Counted from the stretch's first letter, positions 17,968-28,884 are shown. The stretch is 64,000 nt of DNA from Buttiauxella selenatireducens (GCF_031432975.1 NZ_CP133838.1:2170001-2234000); one strand, 5' to 3'. Program-made: numbers and translations. Notes: generated from the sequence alone by a model not told the origin.

Positions 17968-18298
17968 TTGCTACCTCCTGTGTTGGTCATAACCACACCC
18001 TTAAAATGGGTGTTTTGTAGATTATCCGTTTCATTGAGCGAATCGATTCAGATAACGGTATGAGTAAAGATGTGTAACTTGAGACGGATTTATTTTAGAC
18101 AGTGAAAAAATTATTTTATGTGATGAAGATCCGTAATTTAGCTTTGTTTCAAACATATTGAACCACTACCTAAATTATGAGTCTGGTCAATGACAGTAAA
18201 ATTGCAAAATCAGGTAAATCTTTGCAAAAGGGGTTTTTGCTCTGATATTGTTTACATCCCGTTTAATAACTAAGGAGTAAAGGGCAGTAGCCCACCGT
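17968..18298. promoter_or_regulatory. Divergent manX / yoaE control region
   Basis: About 330 bp, AT-rich, no gene. A candidate rightward promoter is TTGCAA (18224-18229), 16 nt, TATTGT (18246-18251), giving a leader of nearly 200 nt before yoaE. Half-sites like TGTGA near 18120 hint at CRP control of man, but no full CRP or Mlc site was convincing. Confidence 0.4.
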
Positions 18299-18460
18299 AT
18301 GGACCGTCACCGACGTCTTTTCATTATCAGGTCTGAATCTTCAGCCTTTCACATTGGCGTAGCACGCCCCGTAAATACCTTAGCTCAACTTTCTGCATCC
18401 GCATTATGCGGGTTGCTATTGAGTCATTCCCAAAGCAGGAGCTTGTCATGGAACTCTTAA
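18299..18460 (+). CDS. Possible upstream ORF overlapping the yoaE start
   Basis: ATG 18299 opens a 53-aa frame ([20 protein letters not shown]...) that ends at TAA 18458-18460, 13 nt inside yoaE and in another frame. The overlap would allow translational coupling. E. coli is reported to have a small ORF (yoaL) at this position, which supports the idea, but I cannot compare sequences. No good ribosome site is close to the ATG (AAGGAG at 18272 is too far), and the protein has no recognisable domain. Confidence 0.35.
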   Translation: MDRHRRLFIIRSESSAFHIGVARPVNTLAQLSASALCGLLLSHSQSRSLSWNS

Positions 18461-20007
18461 TGGATCCCCAAATATGGGTGGGTTTACTGACGCTTATTGT
18501 TCTGGAAATCGTGCTGGGTATCGATAACCTGGTCTTTATTGCGATTCTTGCGGACAAACTTCCACCAAAACAAAGAGATAAAGCAAGACTTATCGGTTTA
18601 TCACTGGCTTTAGTGATGAGGCTGGGCTTGTTGTCGTTAATCTCATGGATGGTGACACTCACCCAACCGCTGTTTAGCGTCGCTAATCTGACGTTCTCCG
18701 GTCGCGATCTCATCATGTTATTCGGTGGCTTATTCTTGCTGTTTAAAGCCACGACTGAGCTGCATGAACGGTTGGAGAATCGCCAGCATGACGATGGGCA
18801 TGGGAAAGGTTACGCCAGCTTCTGGGTCGTGGTGCTGCAGATTGTGGTGCTCGATGCGGTGTTCTCGCTCGATGCGGTGATTACCGCAGTGGGGATGGTG
18901 AATCACCTGCCAGTGATGATGGCAGCGGTCGTGATTGCGATGGGTGTGATGCTGATGGCATCAAAACCGTTAACGAATTTTGTTAACCAACATCCAACGG
19001 TCGTGGTGCTGTGTCTGAGCTTCTTGTTAATGATCGGTCTGAGCCTGGTTGCTGAAGGCTTTGGTTTCCATATTCCTAAGGGCTACCTGTACGCGGCAAT
19101 TGGTTTCTCAATCATCATTGAGTTCTTTAATCAGATTGCGCGTCGCAACTTTATTCGTCATCAGTCAAATGTACCGCTACGTGCCCGAACAGCTGACGCG
19201 ATTTTGCGTCTGATGAATGGCAAGCGCCAACAGCGTGCGGCAAATGAAGACCATAAAACGATCACGCCAATTGAAGCGGAATCTTTCGCTGAAGAAGAGC
19301 GTTATATGATCAACGGTGTTTTGACGCTGGCTTCCCGTTCGTTGCGCAGCATTATGACGCCACGTGGTGAAATCTCCTGGGTTGATGCCGATAAATCGAC
19401 AGCCGAAATCCGCGAGCAACTGCTGGAATCGCCGCACAGCCTGTTCCCGATTTGCCGCGGGGAGTTGGATGAAATCATCGGTATCGTGCGTGCGAAAGAG
19501 TTGCTGGTGGCGCTTGAAAACGGTGGTGATGTGGCAGCAATCGCCGCACAGTATCCTGCGATTGTGGTGCCTGAAACCCTAGATCCGATAAACTTACTGG
19601 GTGTATTACGTCGTGCTCGCGGTAGCTTCGTTATCGTGAACAACGAGTTTGGCGTGGTTCAAGGTTTGGTCACACCGCTGGATGTGTTAGAAGCCATTGC
19701 GGGTGAATTCCCGGATGCGGACGAAACCCCAGAAATTGTGCGTGATGGTGATGGTTGGTTGGTGAAAGGTTCCACGGACCTGCACGCGATTCAGCAACAT
19801 CTGGATATCAACACGCTGGTCAATGATGGCGAAGATATCGCCTCGATTGCCGGTTTGGTTATCTCGGTGAATGGCCAGATCCCGAAAGCAGGCGATGTGA
19901 TTGAACTGGCTCCGCTTCGCATCGAGATTGTTGAAGCGAACGATTACCGCGTGGACTTAGTCCGAGTGGTGAAAGAACGCTCCGAACATGAAGATGAAGA
20001 AGAGTAA
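18448..20007 (+). CDS. yoaE: TerC-family membrane protein with CBS and CorC domains (YoaE)
   Basis: 519 aa from ATG 18448 (E. coli 518); AGGAGC precedes it. The N-terminal TerC domain (about residues 1-240, 7 or so helices) includes [15 protein letters not shown] and [18 protein letters not shown], whose acidic residues may bind metal. Two CBS domains (about 305-430) and a C-terminal CorC/HlyC domain (about 435-510) follow. TerC proteins are linked to metal ion export and metalation of exported enzymes. It ends exactly where convergent pdeD ends. Confidence 0.93.
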   Translation: MELLMDPQIWVGLLTLIVLEIVLGIDNLVFIAILADKLPPKQRDKARLIGLSLALVMRLGLLSLISWMVTLTQPLFSVANLTFSGRDLIMLFGGLFLLFKATTELHERLENRQHDDGHGKGYASFWVVVLQIVVLDAVFSLDAVITAVGMVNHLPVMMAAVVIAMGVMLMASKPLTNFVNQHPTVVVLCLSFLLMIGLSLVAEGFGFHIPKGYLYAAIGFSIIIEFFNQIARRNFIRHQSNVPLRARTADAILRLMNGKRQQRAANEDHKTITPIEAESFAEEERYMINGVLTLASRSLRSIMTPRGEISWVDADKSTAEIREQLLESPHSLFPICRGELDEIIGIVRAKELLVALENGGDVAAIAAQYPAIVVPETLDPINLLGVLRRARGSFVIVNNEFGVVQGLVTPLDVLEAIAGEFPDADETPEIVRDGDGWLVKGSTDLHAIQQHLDINTLVNDGEDIASIAGLVISVNGQIPKAGDVIELAPLRIEIVEANDYRVDLVRVVKERSEHEDEEE

Positions 20008-21603
20008 TCAGCGCAGCGGAACGACTGAAACTGGGTGACCTCTACGGCGCGGGGGGCGTGTGTTCCCCCTTAGCCAGCGAGGAAATTCGCTTAGTGGCAT
20101 CGGTCGTGCGTATAGATAACCCTGCAATACATTCACGCCGTGGCTGCGCAGATACTCTGCCTGCTGCGGCGTTTCAACGCCCTCAGCCACCAGGTTGATT
20201 TCCAGTCGCTGTGCCAGTGCGATAATAATATCGGTCACCGTCGAGTTCACCGCATCTGTCCCGATAGCCGCAGTAAACGACTTATCAATTTTTAGTACAT
20301 TTGGATTAAGTGTTTCCAGATAGGCTAATGAACTCTGTCCAGTGCCAAAATCATCTATCGCCAAATCCACTCCCATACGATGCAAGTCGCGCACCACCCG
20401 GTGGTCGACATCCGGCAACGCATCTCGTTCTGTTAACTCCAGCGTCAATTTCTGAAGCGGATGGGCAGGGAACCATGAACTGCGTAAATCGGTAATAATC
20501 TCACCTTCATGGAAATGGCTGGCTGCCACATTGAGTCCGATGTGGAAATGACAAGATTTTGGAAATATATCAAGGTGGCGAACCGTTTCATCCAGCACAT
20601 AGCGGGTCAATGGGGCAATCAGGTTTTGCTGTTCAGCCAGGGGAATAAACACGTCGGGAGAAATCCAGCCCTGACGCGGATTATTCCATCGCAATAGCAA
20701 CTCCACCCCCACACATTGAAGATTTCGGGCACTCACCAGCGGCTGGCAGAATACTTCGAATTCATGCGAGGCCAATCCAACATTAATTTCCCACGAAAAA
20801 CTCATGCGATTAGCAGTCGCAAGCCAGGCGATATAACCGATCAACATACTGAGAATCAACGCCAGTGGAAGCTGAGTGGGCAAATTACTTAATGCCAGTG
20901 CTCCGGGAGACGGTCCGATAGTCGTGACGGAAAAGGCAAATCGATTGGAAGCCATTTCATGGCTGACTTGCCCATCCTCAATCGTAATTCGCTGCAACAG
21001 GCCTTCGCCATATTCCAGATGCGAATCTGCAACGTTGAGTACAGCGCGTGACACCCATGGGCGTTCAGGCTCAAGAATTAATCCGGTCAGCAATTCAATA
21101 TTAATGATTTGCATGACCCCGTCATTGCTGCTGTTCGCTAAAGGTACCCAGGACAACAAAATCGGAGTTCCTTTCAATAACGAACGGTCTATCGAGAGAA
21201 ACAGTAAGGGAAGAGCTGACGGTAATCGTGGTTGCAGCAAATGAATAGGGACATTGCGGCTGCCAAAAACACTTGAGCAATAAAGAATACCGTCCTTAAT
21301 TAGCCCGATTGTGCGCACGGTTTGCAAGCGTGCTGCATTTTCACGCATTTTGAATTGAGCGTTTTCACAAGGCAGTCCAACAAGAGGAATAAGCGCATTA
21401 TTGACCTCCTCAAGCGGGGTCAGAATATTTTCAAGCGTGCTGATTATGCGTTGATTGAAGGTCAGGAAATGCTGTTCATTCACTTTTCGCTCTGCGACAT
21501 AGCGTGCGCTAAGGGTCAACACGAGCGCCAGAACAGCTAACCCGATACACACCATTAAGCGCCTGCGGCGATAGCCTCGTAATATACGTTGAGCTGTCTG
21601 CAT
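20008..21603 (-). CDS. pdeD: CSS-motif c-di-GMP phosphodiesterase PdeD (YoaD)
   Basis: 531 aa (E. coli 532). Two membrane helices (about residues 14-35 and 238-258) flank a periplasmic CSS domain with the redox cysteine motif YCSS (about 108-111). The cytoplasmic EAL domain follows: VELLLRWNNP in place of the EAL loop, GLNVAASHF, LELTERD, IDDFGTGQSS, KIDKSF and VAEGVET. The metal and general-base residues appear intact, so activity is likely. CSS phosphodiesterases are controlled by DsbA/DsbB and periplasmic proteolysis. The gene abuts yoaE tail to tail. Confidence 0.92.
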   Translation of the reverse strand: MQTAQRILRGYRRRRLMVCIGLAVLALVLTLSARYVAERKVNEQHFLTFNQRIISTLENILTPLEEVNNALIPLVGLPCENAQFKMRENAARLQTVRTIGLIKDGILYCSSVFGSRNVPIHLLQPRLPSALPLLFLSIDRSLLKGTPILLSWVPLANSSNDGVMQIINIELLTGLILEPERPWVSRAVLNVADSHLEYGEGLLQRITIEDGQVSHEMASNRFAFSVTTIGPSPGALALSNLPTQLPLALILSMLIGYIAWLATANRMSFSWEINVGLASHEFEVFCQPLVSARNLQCVGVELLLRWNNPRQGWISPDVFIPLAEQQNLIAPLTRYVLDETVRHLDIFPKSCHFHIGLNVAASHFHEGEIITDLRSSWFPAHPLQKLTLELTERDALPDVDHRVVRDLHRMGVDLAIDDFGTGQSSLAYLETLNPNVLKIDKSFTAAIGTDAVNSTVTDIIIALAQRLEINLVAEGVETPQQAEYLRSHGVNVLQGYLYARPMPLSEFPRWLRGNTRPPRRRGHPVSVVPLR

Positions 21604-21822
21604 CGGTGGTCACCTTGTGTAGAACCACGACCGAAATCGGCACGCAGAACACTCAAAGTGTAGTGGGGGTTTGGAAACACGATCGTAAAATCATACTTTT
21701 AGATGACCGCTAAGTGGTTCGTTCGCACAAGCGTCGCAAGCACGGCATCTGTCATTTTTCGGGTCGCAGAAATAAGAATGACCCGTGGTAGGATGGCCCT
21801 CAAATGAGAGGGCCGGAAGGAA
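21604..21822. other. Intergenic region between sdaA and pdeD
   Basis: 219 bp without a gene. The hairpin ggccctcaaatgagagggcc (21795-21814) lies just beyond the sdaA stop; it lacks a T run on the sdaA strand, so it may be a weak terminator or 3'-end stabiliser. The rest should contain the pdeD promoter. Confidence 0.45.
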
Positions 21823-23187
21823 TTAGTCACACTGCACTTTAATTGCCAGGCCGCCACGGGATGTCTCGCGGTACTTCGCATTCATGTCTTTGCCCGTTTC
21901 GTACATCGTTTCAATCACTTTATCGAGAGAAACGCGCGGCTCACTGGTGCGGCGCATTGCCATACGTGTGGCGTTGATGGCTTTCACGGAAGCAATGGCG
22001 TTACGTTCGATACACGGTACTTGCACCTGACCCGCAACGGGATCGCAAGTCAGACCGAGGTTGTGTTCCATACCAATTTCAGCCGCAACACAGACTTGCT
22101 CTGGGCTGGCACCCAGGATTTCAGCCAGGCCAGCCGCTGCCATTGAGCAGGCCACACCCACTTCACCCTGACAACCCACTTCAGCACCAGAGATAGAGGC
22201 GTTCATCTTATACAGCGCACCAATGGCACCAGATGCGAGGAAGTAACGGATGTAAGTGTCTGGGCTGACCGATTCGATAAAGTGGTCATAGTATGCCAAC
22301 ACGGCCGGTACAATCCCGCAGGCACCGTTGGTTGGAGCGGTAACGACACGTCCACCTGCAGCGTTTTCTTCGTTAACCGCCAGCGCAAACATGTTTACCC
22401 AGTCAACAACATTCATTGGGTCATTGGAGAGCTTGTCACTGGACACCAACATGCGGCGCAACGCTGAAGCACGACGCGGTACACGCAACGGGCCAGGTAA
22501 TACGCCTTCGGTGTTTACACCACGGTCGATACAGGCGCGCATGGTTTGCCAGACGTTAGAGAAATACTCTTCAATCTCTTTACGACTGTGCAGAGCCAGT
22601 TCGTTTTGCATAATGACGCCGGACAAAGACATGCCGGTATCTTTGCAGTGCTGAAGCATTTCTTGTGCAGAATTGAACGAGTAAGGCACCACTACTTCGT
22701 TAGTTGCGTCTTTGCCGAAATTCTCTTCATCGACGATAAAACCACCGCCGATGGAATAGTAGGTTTTGCTGTAGATGACTTTATCGCCGCTGTACGCATG
22801 GATAGACATACCGTTTTCATGAAGCGACAGGTTGTCGTTGCGGAAACACATGCCGGACTCTTTTGGGAAATCGACTTCGTGACGACCCTGTGCCAGCCAC
22901 AAACGTTCACGCGTTTCTACATCGCGGATAAATGCGGGAATGGAATCAATATCAACAGTGGCAGGTTCGTTACCTGCAAGACCCATAATGATAGCGATAT
23001 CAGTATGGTGGCCTTTACCTGTCAGAGAAAGAGAACCGTAGACATCGACAGCGATGCGTGTCGTGTCTTCAAGTAATCCTTTTTCGACCAGATCATCGAC
23101 AAACAACTTACCGGCCTTCATCGGACCGACGGTATGGGAACTGGATGGCCCAATGCCGACTTTGAACATGTCGAATATGCTAATCAC
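21823..23187 (-). CDS. sdaA: L-serine ammonia-lyase SdaA
   Basis: 454 aa, the E. coli length. An iron-sulphur L-serine dehydratase turning L-serine into pyruvate and ammonia. The N-terminal beta domain starts MISIFDMFKVGIGPSSSHTVGPM. The cluster ligands lie in the C-terminal part (CDPVAGQVQVPC, about residues 384-395, with an upstream Cys in TNGACGIVPAV). It is monocistronic here; the 211-bp upstream gap is AT-rich and would hold the Lrp-responsive promoter known in E. coli, though no Lrp site was assigned. Confidence 0.96.
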   Translation of the reverse strand: MISIFDMFKVGIGPSSSHTVGPMKAGKLFVDDLVEKGLLEDTTRIAVDVYGSLSLTGKGHHTDIAIIMGLAGNEPATVDIDSIPAFIRDVETRERLWLAQGRHEVDFPKESGMCFRNDNLSLHENGMSIHAYSGDKVIYSKTYYSIGGGFIVDEENFGKDATNEVVVPYSFNSAQEMLQHCKDTGMSLSGVIMQNELALHSRKEIEEYFSNVWQTMRACIDRGVNTEGVLPGPLRVPRRASALRRMLVSSDKLSNDPMNVVDWVNMFALAVNEENAAGGRVVTAPTNGACGIVPAVLAYYDHFIESVSPDTYIRYFLASGAIGALYKMNASISGAEVGCQGEVGVACSMAAAGLAEILGASPEQVCVAAEIGMEHNLGLTCDPVAGQVQVPCIERNAIASVKAINATRMAMRRTSEPRVSLDKVIETMYETGKDMNAKYRETSRGGLAIKVQCD

Positions 23188-23398
23188 ACTAAAACTCCTT
23201 TCAGGACACCGGCTAAATAAAATTTGCTGCTGTGAAATCGCAGCTGACTAGTTTAAAAATTTATTGCTCACCGTAGTAAACTATTCACATGAATTAAACT
23301 AATGCTTAACCTTAGCTTGCCTAATCTTAACCAAAAACCATAAAACCACGACCAGATACTTCTCTAAATATAGCCCTGATTGCAGAATTAAAGAGTGA

Positions 23399-23977
23399 TC
23401 AAGCTTCCACGCCTATCTGTAAAGCCAACTCGCGGATAATTCCGGCAGTCATGCCCCAGACAAAGTAGTGCTGATACCAGGAAAGCCATACGCGATGGGC
23501 GTTACCGCGACGATGAATATCTAACGGATGGTAGCGTCCCAGGGTGAGTGCTTCCATCAGGGGCATTTCAAAAACTGCCGCCACTTCATCTTCACAGGCC
23601 CGGTAAGGTAAATCGGGAGGGATGATGCCGACAACTGGCGTAACCTGAAAACCCGTGACGCTATCCACTGGCGGCAAAGTGCCGATAACGTCAACGCAGT
23701 CTGGCGATATAGCCACTTCTTCCCAGGCTTCTCGCAGCGCTGCGGCAATGAGCGACTCGTCAGTGTCATCTACCGCACCGCCCGGAAAGGCAACTTGCCC
23801 GGCATGTTTGCGCAGCAGGGCTGATCGTTGGGTCAACAGCAGCCCAGGTTGCGGGCGGCGCACAATGGGGATCAGCACCGCAGCCTGGCGCTTATTCCCG
23901 CTCATGCGTGTTACAGGCGGCTGCAATAGCTGAAAGCGCGATAAAAAATCGCTCATGCTCAAGGATGAACCGGACAT
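23399..23977 (-). CDS. nudL: Nudix hydrolase NudL (YeaB)
   Basis: 192 aa, equal to E. coli NudL. The Nudix box is [23 protein letters not shown], which keeps the REx2EE core. Also conserved is [21 protein letters not shown]. The family includes coenzyme A pyrophosphatases. It starts 4 nt after the pabB stop, so it forms an operon with pabB as in E. coli. Confidence 0.93.
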   Translation of the reverse strand: MSGSSLSMSDFLSRFQLLQPPVTRMSGNKRQAAVLIPIVRRPQPGLLLTQRSALLRKHAGQVAFPGGAVDDTDESLIAAALREAWEEVAISPDCVDVIGTLPPVDSVTGFQVTPVVGIIPPDLPYRACEDEVAAVFEMPLMEALTLGRYHPLDIHRRGNAHRVWLSWYQHYFVWGMTAGIIRELALQIGVEA

Positions 23978-23981
23978 GAAA

Positions 23982-25346
23982 TCACTTCTCTAGTTGCGGA
24001 AGAATACGGTTAACTTTATCAAAAGTTTCCTGATATTCCGCAGATTCAACACTATCAGCCACAATACCGCCACCTGCCGAGCAGTAAAGTTTGCCCCCTT
24101 CGGCGGTTAGCGTCCTGATGGTAATACTGGTATCCATATTCCCGCAGAAGCTCAAATAACCAATGCTCCCGCACCAGACATTACGCCGCTGCGGCTCGAG
24201 CTCTTCAATGACTTCCATGGCGCGCACTTTCGGTGCGCCGGTGATCGACCCACCCGGGAAACAGGCGCGCAGTAAATCTGTAGCCTTGAGATGCGACGGC
24301 AATTGCGCGGTTATGGTGCTCACCAGATGATGTACGGCAGGAAACGGTTCGACAACAAACAACTCAGGGACCTTTACGCTACCCGGTACGGCAACACGGC
24401 CAATGTCATTGCGCAGCAAATCCACAATCATCAGATTTTCGGCGCGATCTTTCGGTGAATTTGCCAGTTTTACAGCCTGCTGAGCATCAGCCTGCGGATC
24501 TTCAAGGCGAGGCAACGTCCCTTTTATCGGGCGAGTCTGAATGTTGTCGCCTTCCAGCAGAATAAATCGTTCAGGTGACAGGCTTAAAATGACGCTGTCA
24601 GGTAAACGAATAAAGGCACTAAACGGCGCGCGGTTAGCCGCATTCAACCGTTCAAAGGCTTGCCATTCATCCCCTTCATAGCGAGCATGAAAGCGCTGCG
24701 CCAGGTTTACCTGGTAACAATCGCCACTTTTGAGATATTCCTGTACCTGGCGGAATTTAAGTCCATACTGCTCGCGGGTCATATTGGACTGCCACGCGCT
24801 CGTCAGGCGGAAAGGTTGACCAGGGCTGTACGGAGTCAGCGTGTCAAGAAACTGTTGGCGAGCATCGATATTCCCCCAACACAGCAATGTCAGACACTGT
24901 TTCTGGTGGTCAGCTATCAACGCCCAATCATAAATGCCAATCGCCATATCGGGTGTTGTAAGATCGCGTTGTGCCTGCTCAGGTAATTTTTCGAAATGGC
25001 GACCCAGGTCATAACCAAATAAACCCAGAGCTCCACCTAAGAAGGGGAGTTCCGGGTGTGTTGCCGGTTGATAACCAAAACTGTCCAGGGTTTGCTGTAA
25101 CCACTGCAAAGGATCGCCGTGATGCGTCGAGCTGTTGCCTTCAACGCAGATTGTCGTTTCAGCGCCGCGTGTCACTACTGTTGCCCGAGGCTCGGCAACC
25201 AGAATATCAAAGCGATTATGGGGATGGTCGGCGAAGCCGGAATGCAAGAGCATGGCCCACGGTTGCTGTGCTAACGCTTTGAAAGTGTGTTGGACAGCAT
25301 CAGGATGCCACGGCAAAGTTCGAAAAGTTAGAGTCTGCAACGTCAT
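23982..25346 (-). CDS. pabB: Aminodeoxychorismate synthase component I PabB
   Basis: 454 aa from ATG 25346 (E. coli 453); three further upstream codons to a GTG are not conserved. The chorismate-binding domain includes the active-site Lys in RPIKGTLPR, the [19 protein letters not shown] segment, and [17 protein letters not shown]. With the glutaminase PabA it converts chorismate to 4-amino-4-deoxychorismate for folate synthesis. It is followed by nudL and divergent from yoaH. Confidence 0.96.
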   Translation of the reverse strand: MTLQTLTFRTLPWHPDAVQHTFKALAQQPWAMLLHSGFADHPHNRFDILVAEPRATVVTRGAETTICVEGNSSTHHGDPLQWLQQTLDSFGYQPATHPELPFLGGALGLFGYDLGRHFEKLPEQAQRDLTTPDMAIGIYDWALIADHQKQCLTLLCWGNIDARQQFLDTLTPYSPGQPFRLTSAWQSNMTREQYGLKFRQVQEYLKSGDCYQVNLAQRFHARYEGDEWQAFERLNAANRAPFSAFIRLPDSVILSLSPERFILLEGDNIQTRPIKGTLPRLEDPQADAQQAVKLANSPKDRAENLMIVDLLRNDIGRVAVPGSVKVPELFVVEPFPAVHHLVSTITAQLPSHLKATDLLRACFPGGSITGAPKVRAMEVIEELEPQRRNVWCGSIGYLSFCGNMDTSITIRTLTAEGGKLYCSAGGGIVADSVESAEYQETFDKVNRILPQLEK

Positions 25347-25455
25347 AAACCACAACTAAGAAAGAGACAAATCATCCTGCCAGACCAGGGAACCCTCTGG
25401 AAACCCTGAAAGCAGCGTGAAATAATTAACCCAGGCAATGTAACAGGAGTCGAAA

Positions 25456-25716
25456 ATGTTTGCAGGATTACCCTCATTATCCCATGAGCAGCAGCAGAAA
25501 GCTGTAGAACGTATTCAGGAACTGATGGCCCAGGGCATGAGCAGTGGCGAAGCGATTACGCTCGTCGCCGCCGAAATTCGAGCCAACCATACCGGCGAGA
25601 TGGTCGCAGTCCGCTTTGAGGATGATGATGTCGGAGATGCGGAAAGTGACGATGAAGACGCGAATGAAGACGCTGAAGAGCGATACGTCGATCGTTACGA
25701 AGAAGACGAAGAGTAA
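25456..25716 (+). CDS. yoaH: YoaH family protein with an acidic C-terminal extension
   Basis: 86 aa. The first 55 or so residues ([20 protein letters not shown]...) match E. coli YoaH, a 59-aa protein of unknown function. The remaining 30 residues form a highly acidic tail rich in Asp and Glu ([20 protein letters not shown]). The tail reads straight through in frame with codon usage like the rest, so it is a real extension and not a frameshift. Divergent from pabB, with ATG 25456 preceded by AGGAG. Confidence 0.9.
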
Positions 25717-25742
25717 GAGTGCGGGCCGGAGCCCGCATTCTG

Positions 25743-26087
25743 TCAAACTGCCGCGATAATCTTAATTTCTACTTTATAACGCGGGTTCATCAATTTTGCC
25801 TGCACGGTACAACGTACCGGCGCATGACCCGCGACAACCCATTCATCCCAGGCTTTATTCATCGCTGCAAAGTCGGCACTTTCTGGCAGGAAAATGGTTG
25901 CGTCGAGGATCTTACTTTTATCGCTGCCTTGTTCCTGAAGCACTGTGTCGATTTGCGCAAGTGTGTTGGCAGTTTGCTCGTAAGCATCCGCATCAAGGTT
26001 CTCTGGCACACCGGTGTAATACAACGTGTTGTTATGAATAACCGCATCAGACCAACGTGCTTCCGGTTTTATACGTACAATACTCAT
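25743..26087 (-). CDS. yoaB: RidA/YjgF-family protein YoaB
   Basis: 114 aa from ATG 26087, the E. coli length and N-terminus (MSIVRIKPEARW). RidA-family residues are visible: the GVPENLDADAYEQTANTLAQID segment, a conserved Arg in APVRCTVQA, and the C-terminal KVEIKIIAAV. RidA homologues hydrolyse reactive enamine/imine intermediates; YoaB's substrate is unproven. The longer in-frame extension to 26153 is not conserved. Divergent from yoaA, sharing a 121-bp control region. Confidence 0.92.
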   Translation of the reverse strand: MSIVRIKPEARWSDAVIHNNTLYYTGVPENLDADAYEQTANTLAQIDTVLQEQGSDKSKILDATIFLPESADFAAMNKAWDEWVVAGHAPVRCTVQAKLMNPRYKVEIKIIAAV

Positions 26088-26184
26088 CACTATTTCCCTG
26101 GCTATTTGCTCATGTTGCGCCACAGCCTGCCACAATCCGCTGACGGCTTCCACTGGCTTAACAACTCACAGGCTGACATAATCA

Positions 26185-26200
26185 CTGTCAATAAACCCAG
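26185..26200. promoter_or_regulatory. Candidate LexA (SOS) box before yoaA
   Basis: CTGTcaataaacCCAG matches the LexA half-sites CTGT-N8-ACAG at 7 of 8 positions. It lies 9 nt before the yoaA GTG and about 100 nt from yoaB. SOS control of yoaA has been reported for E. coli; here it is inferred from the site. Confidence 0.45.
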
Positions 26201-26208
26201 GGGGTAAT

Positions 26209-28118
26209 GTGATAGACGATTTTGCAGCCGACGGCCAACTCGCCACGGCGATAGCGGGTTTTAAACCGCGTGAACCACAACGCCAGATGGCACAAGCTGT
26301 CACCAATGCTATCGCTTCGGGGCGTGAACTGGTGGTGGAGGCGGGGACTGGTACAGGTAAAACCTATGCGTATCTGGCTCCGGCTCTGCGTTCAGGCAAA
26401 AAAGTCATTATCTCCACGGGATCAAAAGCATTACAGGATCAGCTCTTCTCACGCGATTTACCTACTGTTGCGCGAGCGCTGGATTTCAAAGGGCGGCTGG
26501 CACTGTTAAAAGGACGCTCGAACTATTTATGCCTCGAACGTTTAGAGCAGCAGGCTCTGGCGGGGGGGATTTGCAGGTTCAGACGCTAAGCGACATCGTC
26601 AAATTACGTGGTTGGGCGATAGAAACCGTAGACGGTGATATCAGCACTTGCGCAAGTGTTGCCGAAGATTCCACCGTCTGGCCGATGGTGACCAGCACTA
26701 ACGATAACTGCCTGGGTCAGGATTGCCCGCTGTACAAAGACTGTTTTGTGGTGAAAGCGCGTAAAAAAGCGATGGATTCTGACGTGGTCGTCGTCAACCA
26801 TCACCTTTTTTTGGCCGATATGGTGGTTAAAGAGGGCGGTTTTGGCGAACTGATTCCTGAAGCAGAAGTCATGATTTTCGATGAAGCCCACCAAATCCCC
26901 GACATTGCCAGCCAGTATTTTGGGCAGTCAGTCTCCAGCCGCCAGCTTCTGGATATTGCGAAAGACATCTCAATTGCTTACCGCACGGAAGTGCGTGATG
27001 CGCAGCAATTACAAAAGAGTGCCGACCGACTGGCGCAAAGTACCCAGGATTTTCGTCTGCAAATGGGTGACCCGGGATACCGTGGAAACTTGCGTGAATT
27101 ACTGGCGGAACCGTCAGTGCAACGTGCGCTACTGCTGCTCGATGACGCGCTCGAATTATGTTACGACGTGGCAAAACTCTCACTTGGGCGCTCTGCATTA
27201 CTCGATGCCGCTTTTGAACGCACAGTGATTTTGCGTGGGCGCATTAAGCGCCTGAAAGAGGTCGATACCCCGGGTTACAGCTACTGGTATGAATGTAACG
27301 CTCGTAACTTCACGCTGGCGCTGACACCGCTTTCAGTCGCCGATAAATTCCAGGAAGTGATAAGCCAGAAAGCGGGAACCTGGATTTTTACCTCGGCAAC
27401 GCTTTCGGTAAACGACCAGCTCAGCCACTTTACCGAACGCCTCGGTATTGCCAACGCAGAAACCTTGTTACTCGCCAGCCCGTTTGATTATGCCACTCAG
27501 GCGTTGTTGTGCGTGCCGCGCGGCTTGCCAACACCGAACCAACCGGCAGCGGGCAAGCATCTGGCAAAAATGCTCAAGCCGCTTATCGAAGCCAACAATG
27601 GCCGGTGTTTTATGCTGTGCACGTCTCACTCGATGATGCGCGATTTGGCCGAACAATTCCGCGCCACGATGACATTACCGGTGTTGTTGCAGGGGGAAAC
27701 CAGCAAAGGCCAACTGTTGCAGCAATTTGTGGATGCGGGTAACGCCCTGTTGGTCGCCACAAGCAGTTTTTGGGAAGGTGTGGATGTGCGTGGTGACGCG
27801 CTCTCGCTGGTCATTATCGACAAGCTGCCGTTCACCTCCCCAGACGATCCTTTGCTAAAAGCGCGTATGGAAGATTGTCGCCTGCGTGGGGGGGATCCTT
27901 TCGAGGACGTGCAACTCCCGGATGCTGTTATTACCTTAAAACAAGGCGTTGGGCGTTTAATCCGTGATGTTGATGATCGGGGAGTGTTGGTGATTTGCGA
28001 TAATCGCCTGGTGATGCGCCCGTACGGTGCCGTATTCCTCAATAGTCTTCCACCTACACCGCGCACACGGGATATTAATCGGGCAGTTGACTTCCTTAAC
28101 CACCGCTCGGCGCAGTAA
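26209..28118 (+). pseudogene. yoaA: DinG/XPD-family helicase YoaA, broken by a -1 frameshift
   Basis: The reading frame is split. Codons from GTG 26209 give the N-terminus and Walker A (VEAGTGTGKTYAY) to about residue 120, then run out of frame at a G7 tract (26562-26568) and stop at 26589. The rest, from about 26569 to 28118 in another frame, carries the Fe-S cysteines (DNCLGQDCPLYKDC), DEAH box (IFDEAHQIPD) and the C-terminal helicase motifs (SSFWEGVDVRGD, QGVGRLIRD). One more G would restore a product of about 636 aa, as in E. coli. YoaA works with HolC in repair of stalled forks. It may be a true lesion, a switch, or a sequencing slip. Confidence 0.85.
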
Positions 28119-28188
28119 TTTGTGCCATGCTATGGTATGATGCGCGCCGATTTTTGACCTTTATTTCCTGCCAGAGGTTGGCAATACC

Positions 28189-28884
28189 ATGCGAATTTTA
28201 GCCATCGATACCGCGACAGAGGCATGTTCGGTTGCCCTGTATAATGAAGGGGCGATCCGTGCCCATTTCGAACTCTGCCCACGTGAACATACCCAACGCA
28301 TTTTACCGCTGGTACGCGACATACTGAATGAGGGAGACGTTGGTCTGACCGCATTGAATGCGCTTGCTTACGGCCGTGGCCCAGGTAGTTTTACTGGCGT
28401 GCGTATCGGTATTGGTATTGCGCAAGGGTTGGCTCTGGGTGCTGAATTGCCGATGATTGGCGTTTCGACGCTGGCCACCATGGCGCAAGGCGCATGGCGC
28501 TTGACGAAAGCGACCCGCGTGCTGGCTGCTATCGACGCGCGAATGGGCGAAGTGTATTGGGCTGAATATCAGCGTGATGAACACGGCGTCTGGCACGGTG
28601 AAGAAACTGAAGCCGTGCTGAAACCTGAAGCTGTTTCCGAACGTTTGAAGCAACTTCAGGGCGAATGGGCGACAGTAGGAACTGGCTGGCAGGCCTGGCC
28701 GGATATGGCGCAAGGCAGTGAATTGCTCATCCGCGATGGTGAAGTCACTCTTCCTGCAGCAGAAGATATGTTACCTCTGGCGATTCAGGCATTAAATGAT
28801 GGTTGTACGGTGGCGGTAGAACATGCCGAACCGGTTTATCTGCGTAACGAAGTGACATGGAAGAAGCTTCCAGGCAGAGAATAG
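28189..28884 (+). CDS. tsaB: tRNA t6A synthesis protein TsaB (YeaZ)
   Basis: 231 aa (E. coli 231). ASKHA-fold protein starting [19 protein letters not shown], with the conserved [22 protein letters not shown] (about residues 62-83). It is the scaffold for TsaD in the TsaBCDE pathway that adds threonylcarbamoyl to A37 of ANN-decoding tRNAs, and is essential in E. coli. It lies between yoaA and yeaY as in E. coli. Confidence 0.95.
   Translation: MRILAIDTATEACSVALYNEGAIRAHFELCPREHTQRILPLVRDILNEGDVGLTALNALAYGRGPGSFTGVRIGIGIAQGLALGAELPMIGVSTLATMAQGAWRLTKATRVLAAIDARMGEVYWAEYQRDEHGVWHGEETEAVLKPEAVSERLKQLQGEWATVGTGWQAWPDMAQGSELLIRDGEVTLPAAEDMLPLAIQALNDGCTVAVEHAEPVYLRNEVTWKKLPGRE

Noticed and set aside
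18105-18135. CRP or Mlc operator for manXYZ
   Set aside because: Only a TGTGA half-site and AT-rich stretches; no symmetrical site could be defended.
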